Origin: Adiantum capillus-veneris
Taxonomy: Eukaryota; Streptophyta; Polypodiopsida; Polypodiales; Pteridaceae
Length of the DNA stretch: 64,000 nucleotides
NCBI GenBank assembly: GCA_014529385.2
Contig: CM043955.1
Coordinates: 149,933,640-149,997,639, forward strand
Reading direction: 5' to 3'
Part shown: piece by piece, positions 53,572 to 64,000 of the stretch
Numbering within the stretch: the stretch's first letter is position 1
Layout of the letters: the number at the start of each line of letters is the position of its first letter
Notes under the pieces: generated by a model
Told to the model about the DNA's origin: nothing
Databases searched by the model: none
Seen by the model: the letters and a program-made list of their open reading frames with translations, nothing else
Program-made: the position numbers and the translations under genes

Positions 53572-53649
53572 AAAAAATAACCGAGCGCGCCCAAAACTCA
53601 GATCTCAGATCTGAGTTTTTCGGCGCCCTCAAGCAAGGAGCAGGTAACG

Positions 53650-53692
<43 letters not shown>

Positions 53693-53694
53693 CT

Positions 53695-53748
<54 letters not shown>

Positions 53749-54117
53749 AGAGGAAGGAGAGCCAGGTATGCTCCTTCCCTCTCCTCATTCTCATGTTCCC
53801 TTCCCCTCTTTCTCTCTCCCTCTCTCTCTCTCTCACACACACACACATACACACACACATAGTGTTTTTGAGAGAGAGAGAGAGAGAGAGTACAAACATA
53901 AACAAAAACGCACACACACATACATAAACAAAGAATGCACACACACATTGAGAGAGGAAAAGAGAGAGAGATCATGCATAAACAAAAAACGTACGCATTG
54001 AGAGAGGAAAAGAGAGAGAGAACATGCATAAACAAAAACGGGAAACCTATAATATAACATAATTTACGTTAGATTTAGATTTATGTTATATTAGATTAGA
54101 CTTAGGTTTATTTAGGT

Positions 54118-54175
<58 letters not shown>

Positions 54176-54607
54176 GAAGAAGAGAGTTTTAACGTCGTAG
54201 GAAACTATCCCAAAAGACGTTAAAGATTAGGTTAGATGTAGACTTACGTTAAATTAGATTTAGGTTTATTTTTAGTTAGATTTACGTTTATTTAGATTTA
54301 TGCTTATTTACGTTAGATCGAGTCCACGCAAGAATTACTTACGGTTTAGGGTTTAGAGTTAGACGAACAGTGAAAAGATCTACTGTGAAAAGATGTTAAG
54401 ATGCTGTGAAGTGCTACAGCTAGAGAAGAGGCAAAGGGGTTTTGTCCACTACATGCAGTATCATGTAGACATGGGTGTGTAGATTTCTTGTACCCACAAA
54501 TATAGGTATTGACCAATAAAGACGAGATTATAACCCGGTGGTTCTGATCTCCGTGCACCTCTAGACCGAGGTGTGCGGGGATTGGACATGACTAGAGAAT
54601 GTGAGGT

Positions 54608-54685
<78 letters not shown>

Positions 54686-54747
54686 AACGAAGAATGCCAA
54701 TAGAATATTAAATTTGTTGTCCAGGTTATAAGATTTTTATCCTCATT
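53572..54747 (+). other. CAC-1 5' non-coding region with microsatellites
   Basis: There is no exon. Simple repeats are (CT)n at 53656-53687, (CA)n at 53697-53744 and 54123-54174, and (GA)n at 54610-54682. Between 54050 and 54330 AT-rich variants of TTAGATTTA and ACGTTAGATT recur many times. The transposase promoter should lie here. Confidence 0.6.
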
Positions 54748-57700
54748 ATGAGTAGTGACGAGGATGTGGGACCGTCCAACCGAAACACCTATCTCTCAAC
54801 GAGGGTCTTATGTCCTTGTAATCAATGCAAGCATGCTGTGCGACGGACAAGACGTGTTTCTTTGCAGCACGTTCGCGAATTTGGCGAGTTCGATCCATCT
54901 ATTATAGATCGAGTTGTTGCCAATTATAACTCGTCGGACTCTGACGCTGGCCAACAAGCAACAATCTTGCAACCCAATAGACGTGTTCGCAGGCGCTTTG
55001 GTCAAGCAGCATATGTGAGGCCACAAGATGTAGCCTCTGACAGCTCGGGGGATGATCATGCAGAGCACATTCCCAACGAGGCAATGTTTGAGCCCGAGAT
55101 TGATGAAATGATTGAGACGATCATGGATTCAGAAAGGCTTATCTATGATGATATGAAAAGTGAAGCCGATACACCATTGTATAATGGAGCACGTATGTCT
55201 AGATTGAAAGCACTCCTGGTTCTTCTCAACATGCAGGCAAAGTTTGGATGGAGTGACACTAGCGTCACAACGCTTTTCAGGTGATCTATTACAATTAGTT
55301 TACTTTAATAAAACTCTAAATGTATAATGATCTGATAGATTTTTACACGACTGTATCGTATTTTTATGTTGTGTAGATTGCTTAAAGAGCACATACTACC
55401 AGCTGACAATGTGATGCCAGATTCCCGAGATGAAGCAAGAAAGATTTTGCGAAACTTGGGGATGGATTACAATTCTATCCACGCTTGTCCTAATGACTGC
55501 ATTCTTTTCAGAGGGGAATACATAGACATGGAGAAGTGTCCGAAATGTGATTCCGAAAGATATCGAGTAAATCTCCACGGGACAAAAATTCCACAAAAGG
55601 TTTTGCGACATTTTCCTCTGCTTCCTCGCATCAAGCATTTCTTCGAATGTAACTCCATGGCCGCCCTAGCATCATGGCATGAGGAGAATAAATCTTCGGA
55701 TGGTGTGCTACGAATTCCTGCAGATTGCGCAGCCTGGAAACATATAGATGGAACATGGTCGGATTTTGCCAGGGAAGCTCGAAATTTGCGCTTAGGCCTG
55801 GCTATGGATGGCGTAAATCCACTTGGTCAAAGATCAACATCTTACAGTGTATGGCCCGTTGTCATCGTCAACTACAACATTCCCCCGTGGTTGACTACGA
55901 AGAAGGGGCACCTATGGCTAAGCTTGATTGTGCCAGGGCGATATAAAGTGGGGAATATGGATGTGTATCTTCGTCCACTATTGGAAGAGCTACAACAATT
56001 GTGGATTGGCATAGAGGTGGTGGATATGAGCCGACACACAGGACGACGGAATGCTTTAATCAGAGGCATTCTAATGTGGACCATGCATGACTATCCCGGG
56101 CTAACAGAATGCTCAGGTGATCTATTGACACTCCTCACTCAGACACTGTAAATCTTGTTTTTTCCCATAGTTGATCTATTATCATGTGTATACATGCAGG
56201 GCTTCAAACAAGCGGATACAGAGCATGTGTCACATGTGGACCTAGACTGAATGCACGTAGGGCACCCTCACTGAAGAAGCAAATCTACGAAGGTCATCAA
56301 TCGTATCTTCCAGAGAATCATGTGTTACGCGACGGCTTTTTGGGAAGAGAGCCACCAAGGATGTCTGCACAAGCATGGTTAGAGCAGAAGGAGATGTGCG
56401 ATGACGGATTGCCTCCAGGGATGAAGAGACTATCTCTATGGTACGAGTTACCATACTGGCCCCGACTCATGATCAATCACTTGCTCGATCCAATGCACAT
56501 ATTCAAGAATGTGGGTAATCTACTATGGGACCATCTGACCGGCAAGAAAGATACTTTGGGAGCCAGAGTTGACCTTAGAAATGTGGATCGTATGGAGCAA
56601 TATTGGCCGCAAACAGCGTCTGATGGATCGATAAAACTCCCTAAAGCACCATGGATTTTCACAGGAGCCCAAGAACGCAAAGTAAAAGAGACCATTCGAT
56701 CTTTGCGGACCCCCACTGGCGTAATGCACTTGCTCCGAACGTGTTTTACTAAAGAAGGAAAGCTTACCGGTTTGAAGTCACACGATTGGCATAAAATGTG
56801 TCAGGTACGTTCATAGTGGACTTTAATATCATTGCTGCACATACTTTACAGTTTATTTTACTGGTTGCCATTGAGGGATGTTTGTCTCTCGACATCTGTA
56901 ACACAATCTACAAACTTGCAAAGCTGGTGCAATGGATCTCACAAAAGGAGATCAACGTAGACTCCATACCATTCGCCAAACTAAATGCTGCGGAGCTTGT
57001 GTGCATGTTTGAGAAACATTTTCCTACTACCATGCTAACCGTTCAGGTGCATCTTCTTGTTCACATAGTTGATGAGGTGGAAATAGCTGGCACAGTTCAT
57101 TCCAGATGGATGTTCTTCTTAGAACGTTTCATGAAAACGCTTAAGGGATATGTGCGTCAAAAGGCACGTCCGGAGGGTAGCATGGCAGAAGGTTGGTTGG
57201 TATCAGAGTCCCTAGTGTACATTGGAGAGTGGCTAGACGGATTTGATAAAGCGCGGGACACGCTATGGCGAACCATAGATGATGAGCGCATATCTGGGAT
57301 TGTCATGTGCAATCTCGGTGTTGAGAAGAAGATGACGGAAGATCTAGAGGCTAAAATCAACCGATTTTGCATGCTTCACAATCCAGTGATGCAAAAGTGG
57401 ATGTCACAATATGAGGATGCAAAGCAAGAGCGACAAAGGGTACAAATCGAGTGGAGACGGGGAAGACGACCACCGATGCACTATCCGACGGTTCTGGAGA
57501 GCCTACCAACCTTCATGAGCTTAAGATGGTTGCACAACCAATTGAAAAGCGCACAACAATGCGGTGACGAAGTGACTAAGAAAGAGTGGGAGTACTCTCG
57601 GGGTTGCGCGACCAAGGTAAGTTTGCAATGTACGACTAGCAAGTGACTTTATTTATAAACGTTTGAACGGCCACTCATAATCTTTGTTCGTTGTAGTATA

Positions 57701-58449
57701 AGTCATACACAACAGCATGGTGTAAAGGTCGTCATTTTAGGGTGGAACGAATCGACAAAAAGAATTTTACTCAAGATTGTGGAATCATGGCAAAATTTGA
57801 ACAGTCTAGTCGACGACGTTCCTCTGATGCAGATCCTGTGGTGGCGGAACTCACTTACTTCGGCACGCTGCAAGAGATTTTGAGGATCGATTACAGAGGA
57901 TTTTTTGTCAACTTGTTCGACGTGCAATGGTTCAAGATAATCATGGAGGGTCGCAACGCTACTGTGCGTAGAGGAGAGTCTGGTTTTCTTGAGGTGGATT
58001 CTACTAAGAAATGGACTGACCTAAGAGACACTTTCGTACTACCCGAGCATTGTGAACAAGTAAGTATGTAAATAGTTAACATCCCCCTTTTACAAGTTAT
58101 GTGCTTGAAAGCTCTCATGTAAGTTATGTGGCTCTGGCAGGTAATATTTCATCCTACAAAGTCTACATCAAACTGGTGGTACGTCATAGAGGTAGCCCCT
58201 CGTAGTGCAAGGACGTATGAAGGCTACCATGTGCCAATCACAACGGCATCAATGGAGGAGATCAGAGAAGATGCTCAATCAGAAGCCGCTGCGGTGGTGC
58301 CAGAGGAGCATCAAGATGCTACTACTCTATATGGGGTGCATGCAGAGGAGCTACAAAATGAAACAGAGGATATGTGTTTAAACGGAGAGCTCTATATAGA
58401 TATAGGAAGTTATGCTGAGTTATGTGAGGATGAGAGAGAGATCTCTTAA
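54748..58449 (+). CDS. tnpD: CAC-1 transposase (TnpD type, tnp2 domain)
   Basis: Exons 54748-55280, 55377-56116, 56200-56804, 56852-57616, 57697-58059 and 58141-58449 join with GT-AG junctions and matching phases into 1104 residues with no stop. The N-terminal transposase-associated region has VLCPCNQCKHAVRRTRR. The tnp2 domain has KILRNLGMDYNSIHACPNDC, EKCPKCDSERY and LAMDGVNPLGQRSTSYSVWP (probable first catalytic Asp), then LPYWPRLMINHLLDPMHIFK (second Asp). The DUF4218-like part has HLLVHIVDEVEIAGTVHSRW with MFFLERF (probable Glu) and VRQKARPEGSMAEGWLVSES. A DUF4216-like end has GIMAKFEQSSRRR and FFVNLFDVQWFKI. The enzyme would cut both ends of the element in the nucleus. The start at 54748 is the first ATG in the frame; an upstream non-coding exon is possible. 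Confidence 0.9.
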
Positions 58450-58721
58450 AGCCACAAATATTGTATTTGAACAATTTTGCTCCGTGTTGTAAAAGCTCTG
58501 GCTCTCTAAGTACCTTCCATGGTGTATAACACTCTTTTCTACTCGCGCTCACATCTTTTGATTGAAAATTCTGAGTTTTCGACTTGCCTCTTCTATCACT
58601 CAATTCATTGCGTCATTGTATTTATATGCGTCATTACGTCATTGTATTTAATGGTCTTTGCGTCATTGTCTACTCTATTCATTCAATATTAAGTTTAAAT
58701 ATTCGTGTGTTTAATGCAGGT

Positions 58722-59843
58722 ATGGATGATGAGGAGTTTCTTTCTTCTTTGTCACCGCAGTAGAGACAGTGGTACGTGGAGCGTCATCGCTCTGGCGCAT
58801 CATCGCGCGTTCCTACTCCATCCGCATCTCCCTCTCTTTCGGAGCATTCGGCGCGCTCCGAAGCTTCGGCGTCGACGAGACGAGCTTCACACTCGTCTAG
58901 ACACCGGCGCTCTAGTGGTGGCGGTGGCGGTTGTTGTGGGGATTCCGCCACCGATGCCTCCACACCGCCTCGTGTTCGACGAGGCTCTTTACCCTCCCCT
59001 TCTTTGCCCGCCCCCACACGAGCCACAGCATCGCCATCTACGCCAGGTTTTGCACGGCTGACTGTTCCTAGAAGCTACACACCTCTACCTACTCCGCCAG
59101 GAGCCACCCCACTCGACACTCCTCGCTTCGGGGCCCAGACGCCGGTGGAGACACTTGACGTCCGTACCCCCATCGACACGCCGCTAGAGACCCCTGCCGG
59201 GACACCCAGGTTCACGCGTCACCGGCCAGAGGGCTTGTCTTACTCCGTCGACTTCAGCGGCGGCATCATCATGGATGATGACGGCAAGAAGGTGATCTCG
59301 CGCATGCGTGGTCTTTGCTCTCAGCTGTTTAGACACTACATACTAAACAAATGGAGTGAAGTACCAAGTGATTTAAAAAACAGAGTCATCAACATACTTC
59401 ATGATGAGTTTCCCGTTCCAACACGGGATCAGCGCTTCAATGAAGACCTGATGAAGATTCGAATGCGCGAATACTGCAAACACAAGCGTTCCGAAGTGCA
59501 AAAAGCAATCAAGAATGGGTGGAACAGGCCAGATTGGCTGGCCAAAGAAGATTGGAAGAATGCGAAGAAAGCAGCGCGCAAGAATCCCGACAAGTGGAAG
59601 CAACAAAAGGATGCAGCCAGAGCGCGAGTAGAGGCAGGGAGCTCGCACCACTTGGGGAGCGGTGGATGGGCATCATTTGAGGCCGATTTTGTAAGTGTTT
59701 TCGCATTGCTCTTTATGTTCGATAGTTTAGGGTTTATGAGTTTTTTAATTCTAACATAATGAAATCTTTGTATGTTTTGACAGTGGTCGATGACAGGACG
59801 TGATCCCACACCGTACGAGCGTACGCAGGCAGGAAGGGCTTAA
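58722..59843 (+). pseudogene. CAC-1 TnpA-like gene (plant Ptta/En/Spm family), early stop
   Basis: An ATG at 58722 follows a good acceptor site and opens MDDEEFLSSLSPQ, then TAG at 58761-58763; the same frame is open from there to 59690. A Ser/Arg/Pro-rich N-terminal half with repeated TPLDTP/TPVETL-like phrases precedes a conserved helical domain: KVISRMRGLCSQLFRHYILN, NRPDWLAKEDWKNAKKAARK and SHHLGSGGWASF. Donor GTAAGT at 59691 joins an exon at 59784 giving WSMTGRDPTPYERTQAGRA and a stop; the following bases look coding in another frame (ALMDILSSHGG to 59880, then a further exon from 59983). TnpA binds subterminal repeats. The early TAG and the 3' frame change suggest a damaged gene, unless splicing avoids the stop. 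Confidence 0.72.
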
Positions 59844-60394
59844 ACGCCCTGATGGACATTCTCAGTTCTCACGGCGGCATGGTTAGTATTAGGGTTTACT
59901 CTTTTCTATTTTTTGTATTGTTTTATAAATGTCGTTATATGTTTATACTTACTGAAAGCTGTCTTATTGTCTTTTTTTGCAGAATCCGACAGATACGCCG
60001 CTTGGACGCGATGAGACGTCTGACTAGACGACGTCAGTTTAGCCGTAGCTAGATAGCATTAGTTTAGGGTTTCTCATAGCTTATGTATCATGAGACGGAT
60101 TTTATACGTCTTTTTGAACCATGTATATTATTACATTTGTCACCGCAGTTCCTTTTGCCAATCAATTCTTTATGCCTATGATGTTGTACAATTGTCATTA
60201 TTACATTTGCCAATCAATTCATTTTGCCTATGATGTGTACAATTGTCAATTTTGCAAACAATGCGTCTTGTGGGTGACTATTTTGGGTCTATTATCTACC
60301 CTTGCACTTTTTTTAAAAAGTGAATCAAGTACAATATGGTTGATGGGTGGCAGGGCATTCAATGTCCTGTCACCAAAAAAAAATTCTCTCGGGC
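59844..60394 (+). other. CAC-1 3' region: probable last TnpA exons and non-coding DNA
   Basis: Acceptor TTTTTTGCAG at about 59973-59982 precedes AATCCGACAGATACGCCG, which continues to a TAG. Beyond 60060 the DNA is AT-rich, with two similar copies of a phrase containing ACATTTGCCAATCAATTC (about 60131 and 60204). No further gene was seen. Confidence 0.5.
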
Positions 60395-60627
60395 GTCGCT
60401 ATAACTGTCGCTATTTATGGCTCTGTAGCGTCGCTATGAGCGTCGCTATAGTCTTCTATGTAAACGTCGCTATAACTGTCGCTATAAGCGTCGCTATGAG
60501 CGTCTCTATATAGCGACGCATGTAGCGACGCTCTCGTAGCGACGCTCATAGCGACGGTTTTAGCGACGCCGGGGGTTATAAAAACCCAGTGTATTTCCGT
60601 CGCTAACAGCGTCACAAGAGCACACAA
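60395..60627. repeat. CAC-1 right subterminal repeats with palindrome
   Basis: Seven or so forward GTCGCTAT units (60395-60500) are followed by at least five inverted TAGCGACG units (60510-60570), forming a large imperfect palindrome centred near 60508. Further TCGCTAACAGCGTC units lie at 60599-60613. Confidence 0.85.
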
Positions 60628-60639
60628 CCTCTTGTAGTG
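60628..60639 (-). repeat. CAC-1 right terminal inverted repeat
   Basis: CCTCTTGTAGTG, the exact reverse complement of 53430-53441, followed by ATT at 60640-60642. Confidence 0.95.
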
Positions 60640-60642
60640 ATT

Positions 60643-61014
60643 GGGGACTCCTTTCATTCTGCAAACGGATCACCAAAGCCTTAAGTACTTCATGACGCAG
60701 ACCAAGCTCTTAGACAAACAAATGAGGTGGGAAAGTTTCCTTTCACAATTCCATTTTCATATTGCTCACATTGCTGGCAAGCATAATCAAGTAGTCGATG
60801 CACTCTCAAGACGATCAAGAGTGAATGCGGTATCCATAGCAACTCACAATGATCTATCTTCTATGATAGATGAGTACGCTATTGATCCCAATTTTGAAGA
60901 TGTGATTACAGCCCTTGCACTAGGAAAGAAGGAAGAACCATTTACCTTACTAGATGGTTATCTTCTCTATGGCAACAGGCTATGTAAGTTACTAACTCAC
61001 TACATGAGAAAGTA
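60643..61014 (+). pseudogene. Gyp-6 RNase H, C-terminal part
   Basis: GTPFILQTDHQSLKYFMTQ, KQMRWESFLSQFHFHIAHIA and NQVVDALSRRSRVNAVSIA complete the domain begun at 53256. The frame is open to TAA 61013-61015. Confidence 0.9.
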
Positions 61015-62303
61015 ATGTATGAATCTCATCCTCCTCCTTATGTGGGGCATAGAGGGATTTAGTCTACCCTAAAAGGGATAGAAACATACTTCTACTGGCC
61101 TGCCATGAAAAGAAACATACAAGTATGTTTCAAAATGTGTGGTATGCCAAAAGAGGAAGTTTGATAGAGGGAAGCAACCTGGATTTCTTCAACCTTTTCC
61201 AATTCCTAATTCACCATGGGAGAGCATATCCATGGATTGTATCTTTGGATTGCCCAAGTCTATCCATGGGAATACAGGAATATGGACGATAGTGGACATG
61301 TTTAGCAAACAAGCACATTTCATACCTGTCAAAAAGACTATCAAGGCCCATCGAATGGGAACCCTCTTTATATCACAAATCTTCAAGTACCATGGCTTGC
61401 CAATGTCCATAGTGTCGGGTAGAGATCCTACAATGACTAATAATTTCTGGAAGGGTCTCTTTGTGAATTTAGGTACAAGACTAAACTTCTCTTTGGCCTA
61501 TCACCTGCAAACGGATGGTCAAAGTGAAATAGCTAACCTAATAATTCTTGATCTACTAAAGGCTTATGTCACAAAATTAGATCAAAAGTCCCAATGGGAG
61601 AAGTACTTACCTTTAGTGGAGTATGCTTACTATAACACTCTACATACTTCCACGGGAAAAGCACCTTTTGAGGTGATAGAGGGAAGATAAAAAAGTCCCC
61701 TGCTACTTAAGGTACATGGGAAGATCTTCACTACAGACGAATATAGCTGAGACCTGCAAGAATATTTCCAAAAGATTAAGGATGCTATATCCACCTCTTA
61801 GCAAAGGCAAAAGGCTGCTGCTGATAAGCATAGAAGAGCTCTAGCCTTTAAACAAAATGACTGGGTCTTGCTTAAGTTTCTCAAGGCTCGATTAAGGCAC
61901 ACGATGGGCAAGAATCAAAAGTGCTATTCTAAATTAGCAAAAAGGTACTATGGCCCCTTTCAGATTCTTAGGCCAATCAATGAGATGGCCTATCAACTCA
62001 AGTTGCCCAACCATTGGCTCATACACAATGCTTTCCACGTGAGCCGACTAAAGCTTACAAAGAAGAGCCACCTCAAGAAGAAACCATTGAAGACCCACTG
62101 GAGATTGAGGACCAAGAAGAGGTGTTGCAGCCCGAGTCCATTCTCCAACACAAAGACAAGGTATTGAGAGGCAATAAGACTATCTGCCGATGACATCTTA
62201 TCAAATTTAAAAATTATCATTTTGAAGATGCTAGATGGATGCAAGGCATACAATTAAAGGATAACATAAACCTTCTCAATGCTTACAATGATTCCCTAGA
62301 GTA
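61015..62303 (+). pseudogene. Gyp-6 integrase with chromodomain
   Basis: The zinc-binding Cys pair is in the frame VCQKRKFDRGKQPG. The core has WESISMDCIFGLPKSIHGNT (first Asp), LPMSIVSGRDPTMTNNFW (second Asp context) and YHLQTDGQSEIANLI (Glu). The C-terminal region has [20 protein letters not shown] and [13 protein letters not shown] third frame from about 62080 has [39 protein letters not shown] near 62189, then LIKFKNYHFEDARWM, which is a chromodomain. Several stops (near 61015-61130, 61690, 62190) break the gene. Chromodomains steer integration toward heterochromatin in this gypsy branch. Confidence 0.85.
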
Positions 62304-62651
62304 AGCAAATGTAAATATGTATAAATGAACAAATTTTTTTCTTATAAGACTCTCTTTGTCTTTATTGTTCACAAATGTCAATAAGTATGCATGCTTAGGA
62401 TCATGTTTGTGGAGACGACGTCTCTCGAACACCAAGTAGAGTTTGTCACTCTACTATGGAAGATTGATACAAACTAATGTACATGCATGCTTGTGGAAGC
62501 TAAGGCTCTCAAGCACCAAATGAACTAGTCATCCATTCTGGAACGTAGGGTAAAATAGGGATCCTCTACTCGCTATCAAATGGACTATTGAATAGGCTTT
62601 ATCTTCTCTATCTCATAGTTGACGATGACTATGATTTCAAGAGAGAGGTAA
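62304..62651 (+). other. Gyp-6 3' untranslated region and purine tract
   Basis: No ORF. It ends in the purine-rich CAAGAGAGAGGTAA (62638-62651) immediately before the inferred LTR start. Confidence 0.55.
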
Positions 62652-63023
62652 TGTCATAAAAACTAATATCTAATTCTCCCAAATGATTTTCTCATGTTAA
62701 AGTGATAATTTAATATGGGGAGGTATCAAGGGAGTAAAATCTAGAATATTGGTAATATTGCCAGACTGGTCTCAGTAGGGATCCAAAGGAGGAAAAATAG
62801 GGATCCAAAGGGGGACAGTCTGCAAAAGAGCAATGTGCATCAATGGAGCTTAAAAGACCTAAGGTTCAGCTTCATTAAGACTTCCATAGGCTAAGGTTCC
62901 AAAATCTAAATTAATAAGTCCAATGGCCAAAAGGGGAAAACTGGATGGTTATGGGAAGACTAAAAAGTCTTCCCACATCTCTAGGGAGGACGGGGCAAGC
63001 CCTAAAGGTAGGGTAAGAGAGAG

Positions 63024-63083
<60 letters not shown>

Positions 63084-64000
63084 TCCCAAGCTCTCCCTTT
63101 ACACAAAGGGAATAATGGACACACGGCAGGCTCCTAGCCCAGATGACCCCAATCTCCCCTCAAATCCTATTGGATGGCCATAGAGGTGGACCAATGAGAA
63201 TTAGGCTAGAGTAAAATTAGTCTAATCAATTAAAAAATGCTTGATAAAAGAACCAATAGAAATTAAGCTCCCTAAAAGACTATGGACAATCTACCAAAGG
63301 GGTCCAATGAGCATCCAGCAGCCCAATGGCTGCTTGATTCCTATTGGCTAGAAGACTAGAAGGTCCAGTGAGAGTTTAAATAAATTATTTTAATTACCTA
63401 AAGCTCTCACAAAAGGGGAAAGGGGGACACTTTTCACAAGGCTATCAACTATGCTTCTTAATTGTTATTGCATAAGCTCTACAGGAGCCAATGGGAAGTT
63501 AGCAAGAGAAAATAAAAAGAGGGGTCGACCAAGAAGAGAGGGAGGTTGGCATTTTAGACTAACCAATTTTTGCTACACAGACACACACTACTCATGTGTT
63601 GAGCAAGAACTCCATATCCTTCTCCAAGCAGTGAGAAGTAGAGGCCTACACCAACAACTCTTGGCTATGGAATGCAAATCCAACCAAGAGCCAAGCTTCA
63701 ATGGCATGCTCATCTCCTCTACCATGCTAATTACTAAGCTAAGCTATGCTATTAGAGTGATTACGTGAGGAGAATACTTCTTTCTCGTAAGATACATCTT
63801 CTTCCTCTCAATATTTCCTCATTCCTTGCTATCTCTCACCATCTTTGAAGGTGTGTGAGGTCTTGGGACTGAGTCTAGGCCCACTATGTGTGTTTTTCAA
63901 GCATAATTTGGTGCATGAAGCTTCCATCTTCATTGCACCAACAAGTTTTGTCAAGGAACACAAAGATTGTATTGTACAAAAGTCTCCCTTGATGGGAGAA
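62652..64000 (+). repeat. Gyp-6 probable 3' LTR (runs off the window)
   Basis: It begins TGTCATAAAAACTAATATC after a purine tract. It contains a (CA)n run at 63027-63082, repeated AGGGATCCAAAG phrases (62777-62812) and no coding sequence; the 105-codon ORF at 63451-63768 shows no domain. The partner LTR was not found near 48.2 kb, so the assignment rests on position. Confidence 0.6.

Larger units (their letters stand above)
53430..60639 (+). mobile_element. CAC-1: complete CACTA (En/Spm-type) DNA transposon
   Basis: The 7210-bp element starts CACTACAAGAGG and ends CCTCTTGTAGTG, a perfect 12-bp inverted repeat, with a 3-bp target duplication. Subterminal regions are packed with direct and inverted copies of GCGTCGCTA. 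It carries a TnpD-type transposase gene in six exons without stops and a TnpA-like gene of the plant Ptta/En/Spm family with an early stop. Its clean ends and open transposase suggest a fairly recent insertion into Gyp-6. Confidence 0.96.

Noticed and set aside
54050-54330. Interstitial telomere repeats
   Set aside because: Phrases such as TTAGGTTTA and TTAGATTTA recur but are not arrays of the plant telomere unit TTTAGGG.
63451-63768. 105-codon ORF near the right edge
   Set aside because: It lies in the inferred Gyp-6 LTR, lacks any recognisable domain and has no coherent neighbours.

Overview
This 64 kb window looks like nuclear DNA from a land plant with a large, transposon-packed genome. 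The evidence is spliceosomal introns, plant Ty3/gypsy (Tat-like and chromodomain) and Ty1/copia retrotransposons, a CACTA DNA transposon with TnpD- and TnpA-like genes, and one host gene fragment of plant exostosin (GT47) type. A fern, lycophyte or gymnosperm would fit this density of nested elements; that placement is an inference with low confidence. No bacterial gene, tRNA, rRNA or CRISPR array was seen.

Element names used below are local labels. 1-9.5 kb: Gyp-1, a minus-strand chromovirus-like gypsy element running off the left edge, interrupted by Cop-1 (3365-7047), a small non-autonomous copia element with perfect 5-bp target duplications. 9.5-14.4 kb: low-complexity and LTR-like debris, including two diverged LTR-like repeats in inverted orientation. 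14,379-15,387: the last five exons of a GT47 exostosin-family glycosyltransferase, the only host-type gene. 15.4-19.5 kb: intergenic DNA with an AT-rich gypsy relic and local tandem duplications.

19.5-26.2 kb: Gyp-2, a decayed plus-strand Tat-like element split by Cop-2 (20018-25050, minus-strand copia, TSD AATAT). 26.2-41.3 kb: Gyp-3, a minus-strand Tat integrase relic split by Gyp-4 (26548-41144, a Tat-like element with 1.6 kb LTRs, a leader ORF and two RNase H domains), itself split by Cop-3 (30322-35517). Cop-3 is full length, with LTRs identical by eye, TSD AAGAT and one uninterrupted 1393-residue gag-pol ORF; it is the youngest and most likely active retroelement here.

41.3-48.1 kb: Gyp-5, a decayed gypsy element with an apparently duplicated integrase zinc-binding module. 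48.2-64 kb: Gyp-6, a decayed chromodomain gypsy element hit twice: in gag by Cop-4 (49720-52043, a gag-only terminal-repeat element) and in RNase H by CAC-1 (53430-60639), a CACTA transposon with 12-bp inverted ends, TSD ATT and a six-exon transposase model without stops. For five of the insertions (Cop-1, Cop-2, Cop-3, Gyp-4, CAC-1) target duplications or the rejoined host reading frame fix the boundary to the base, giving an explicit relative order of events.
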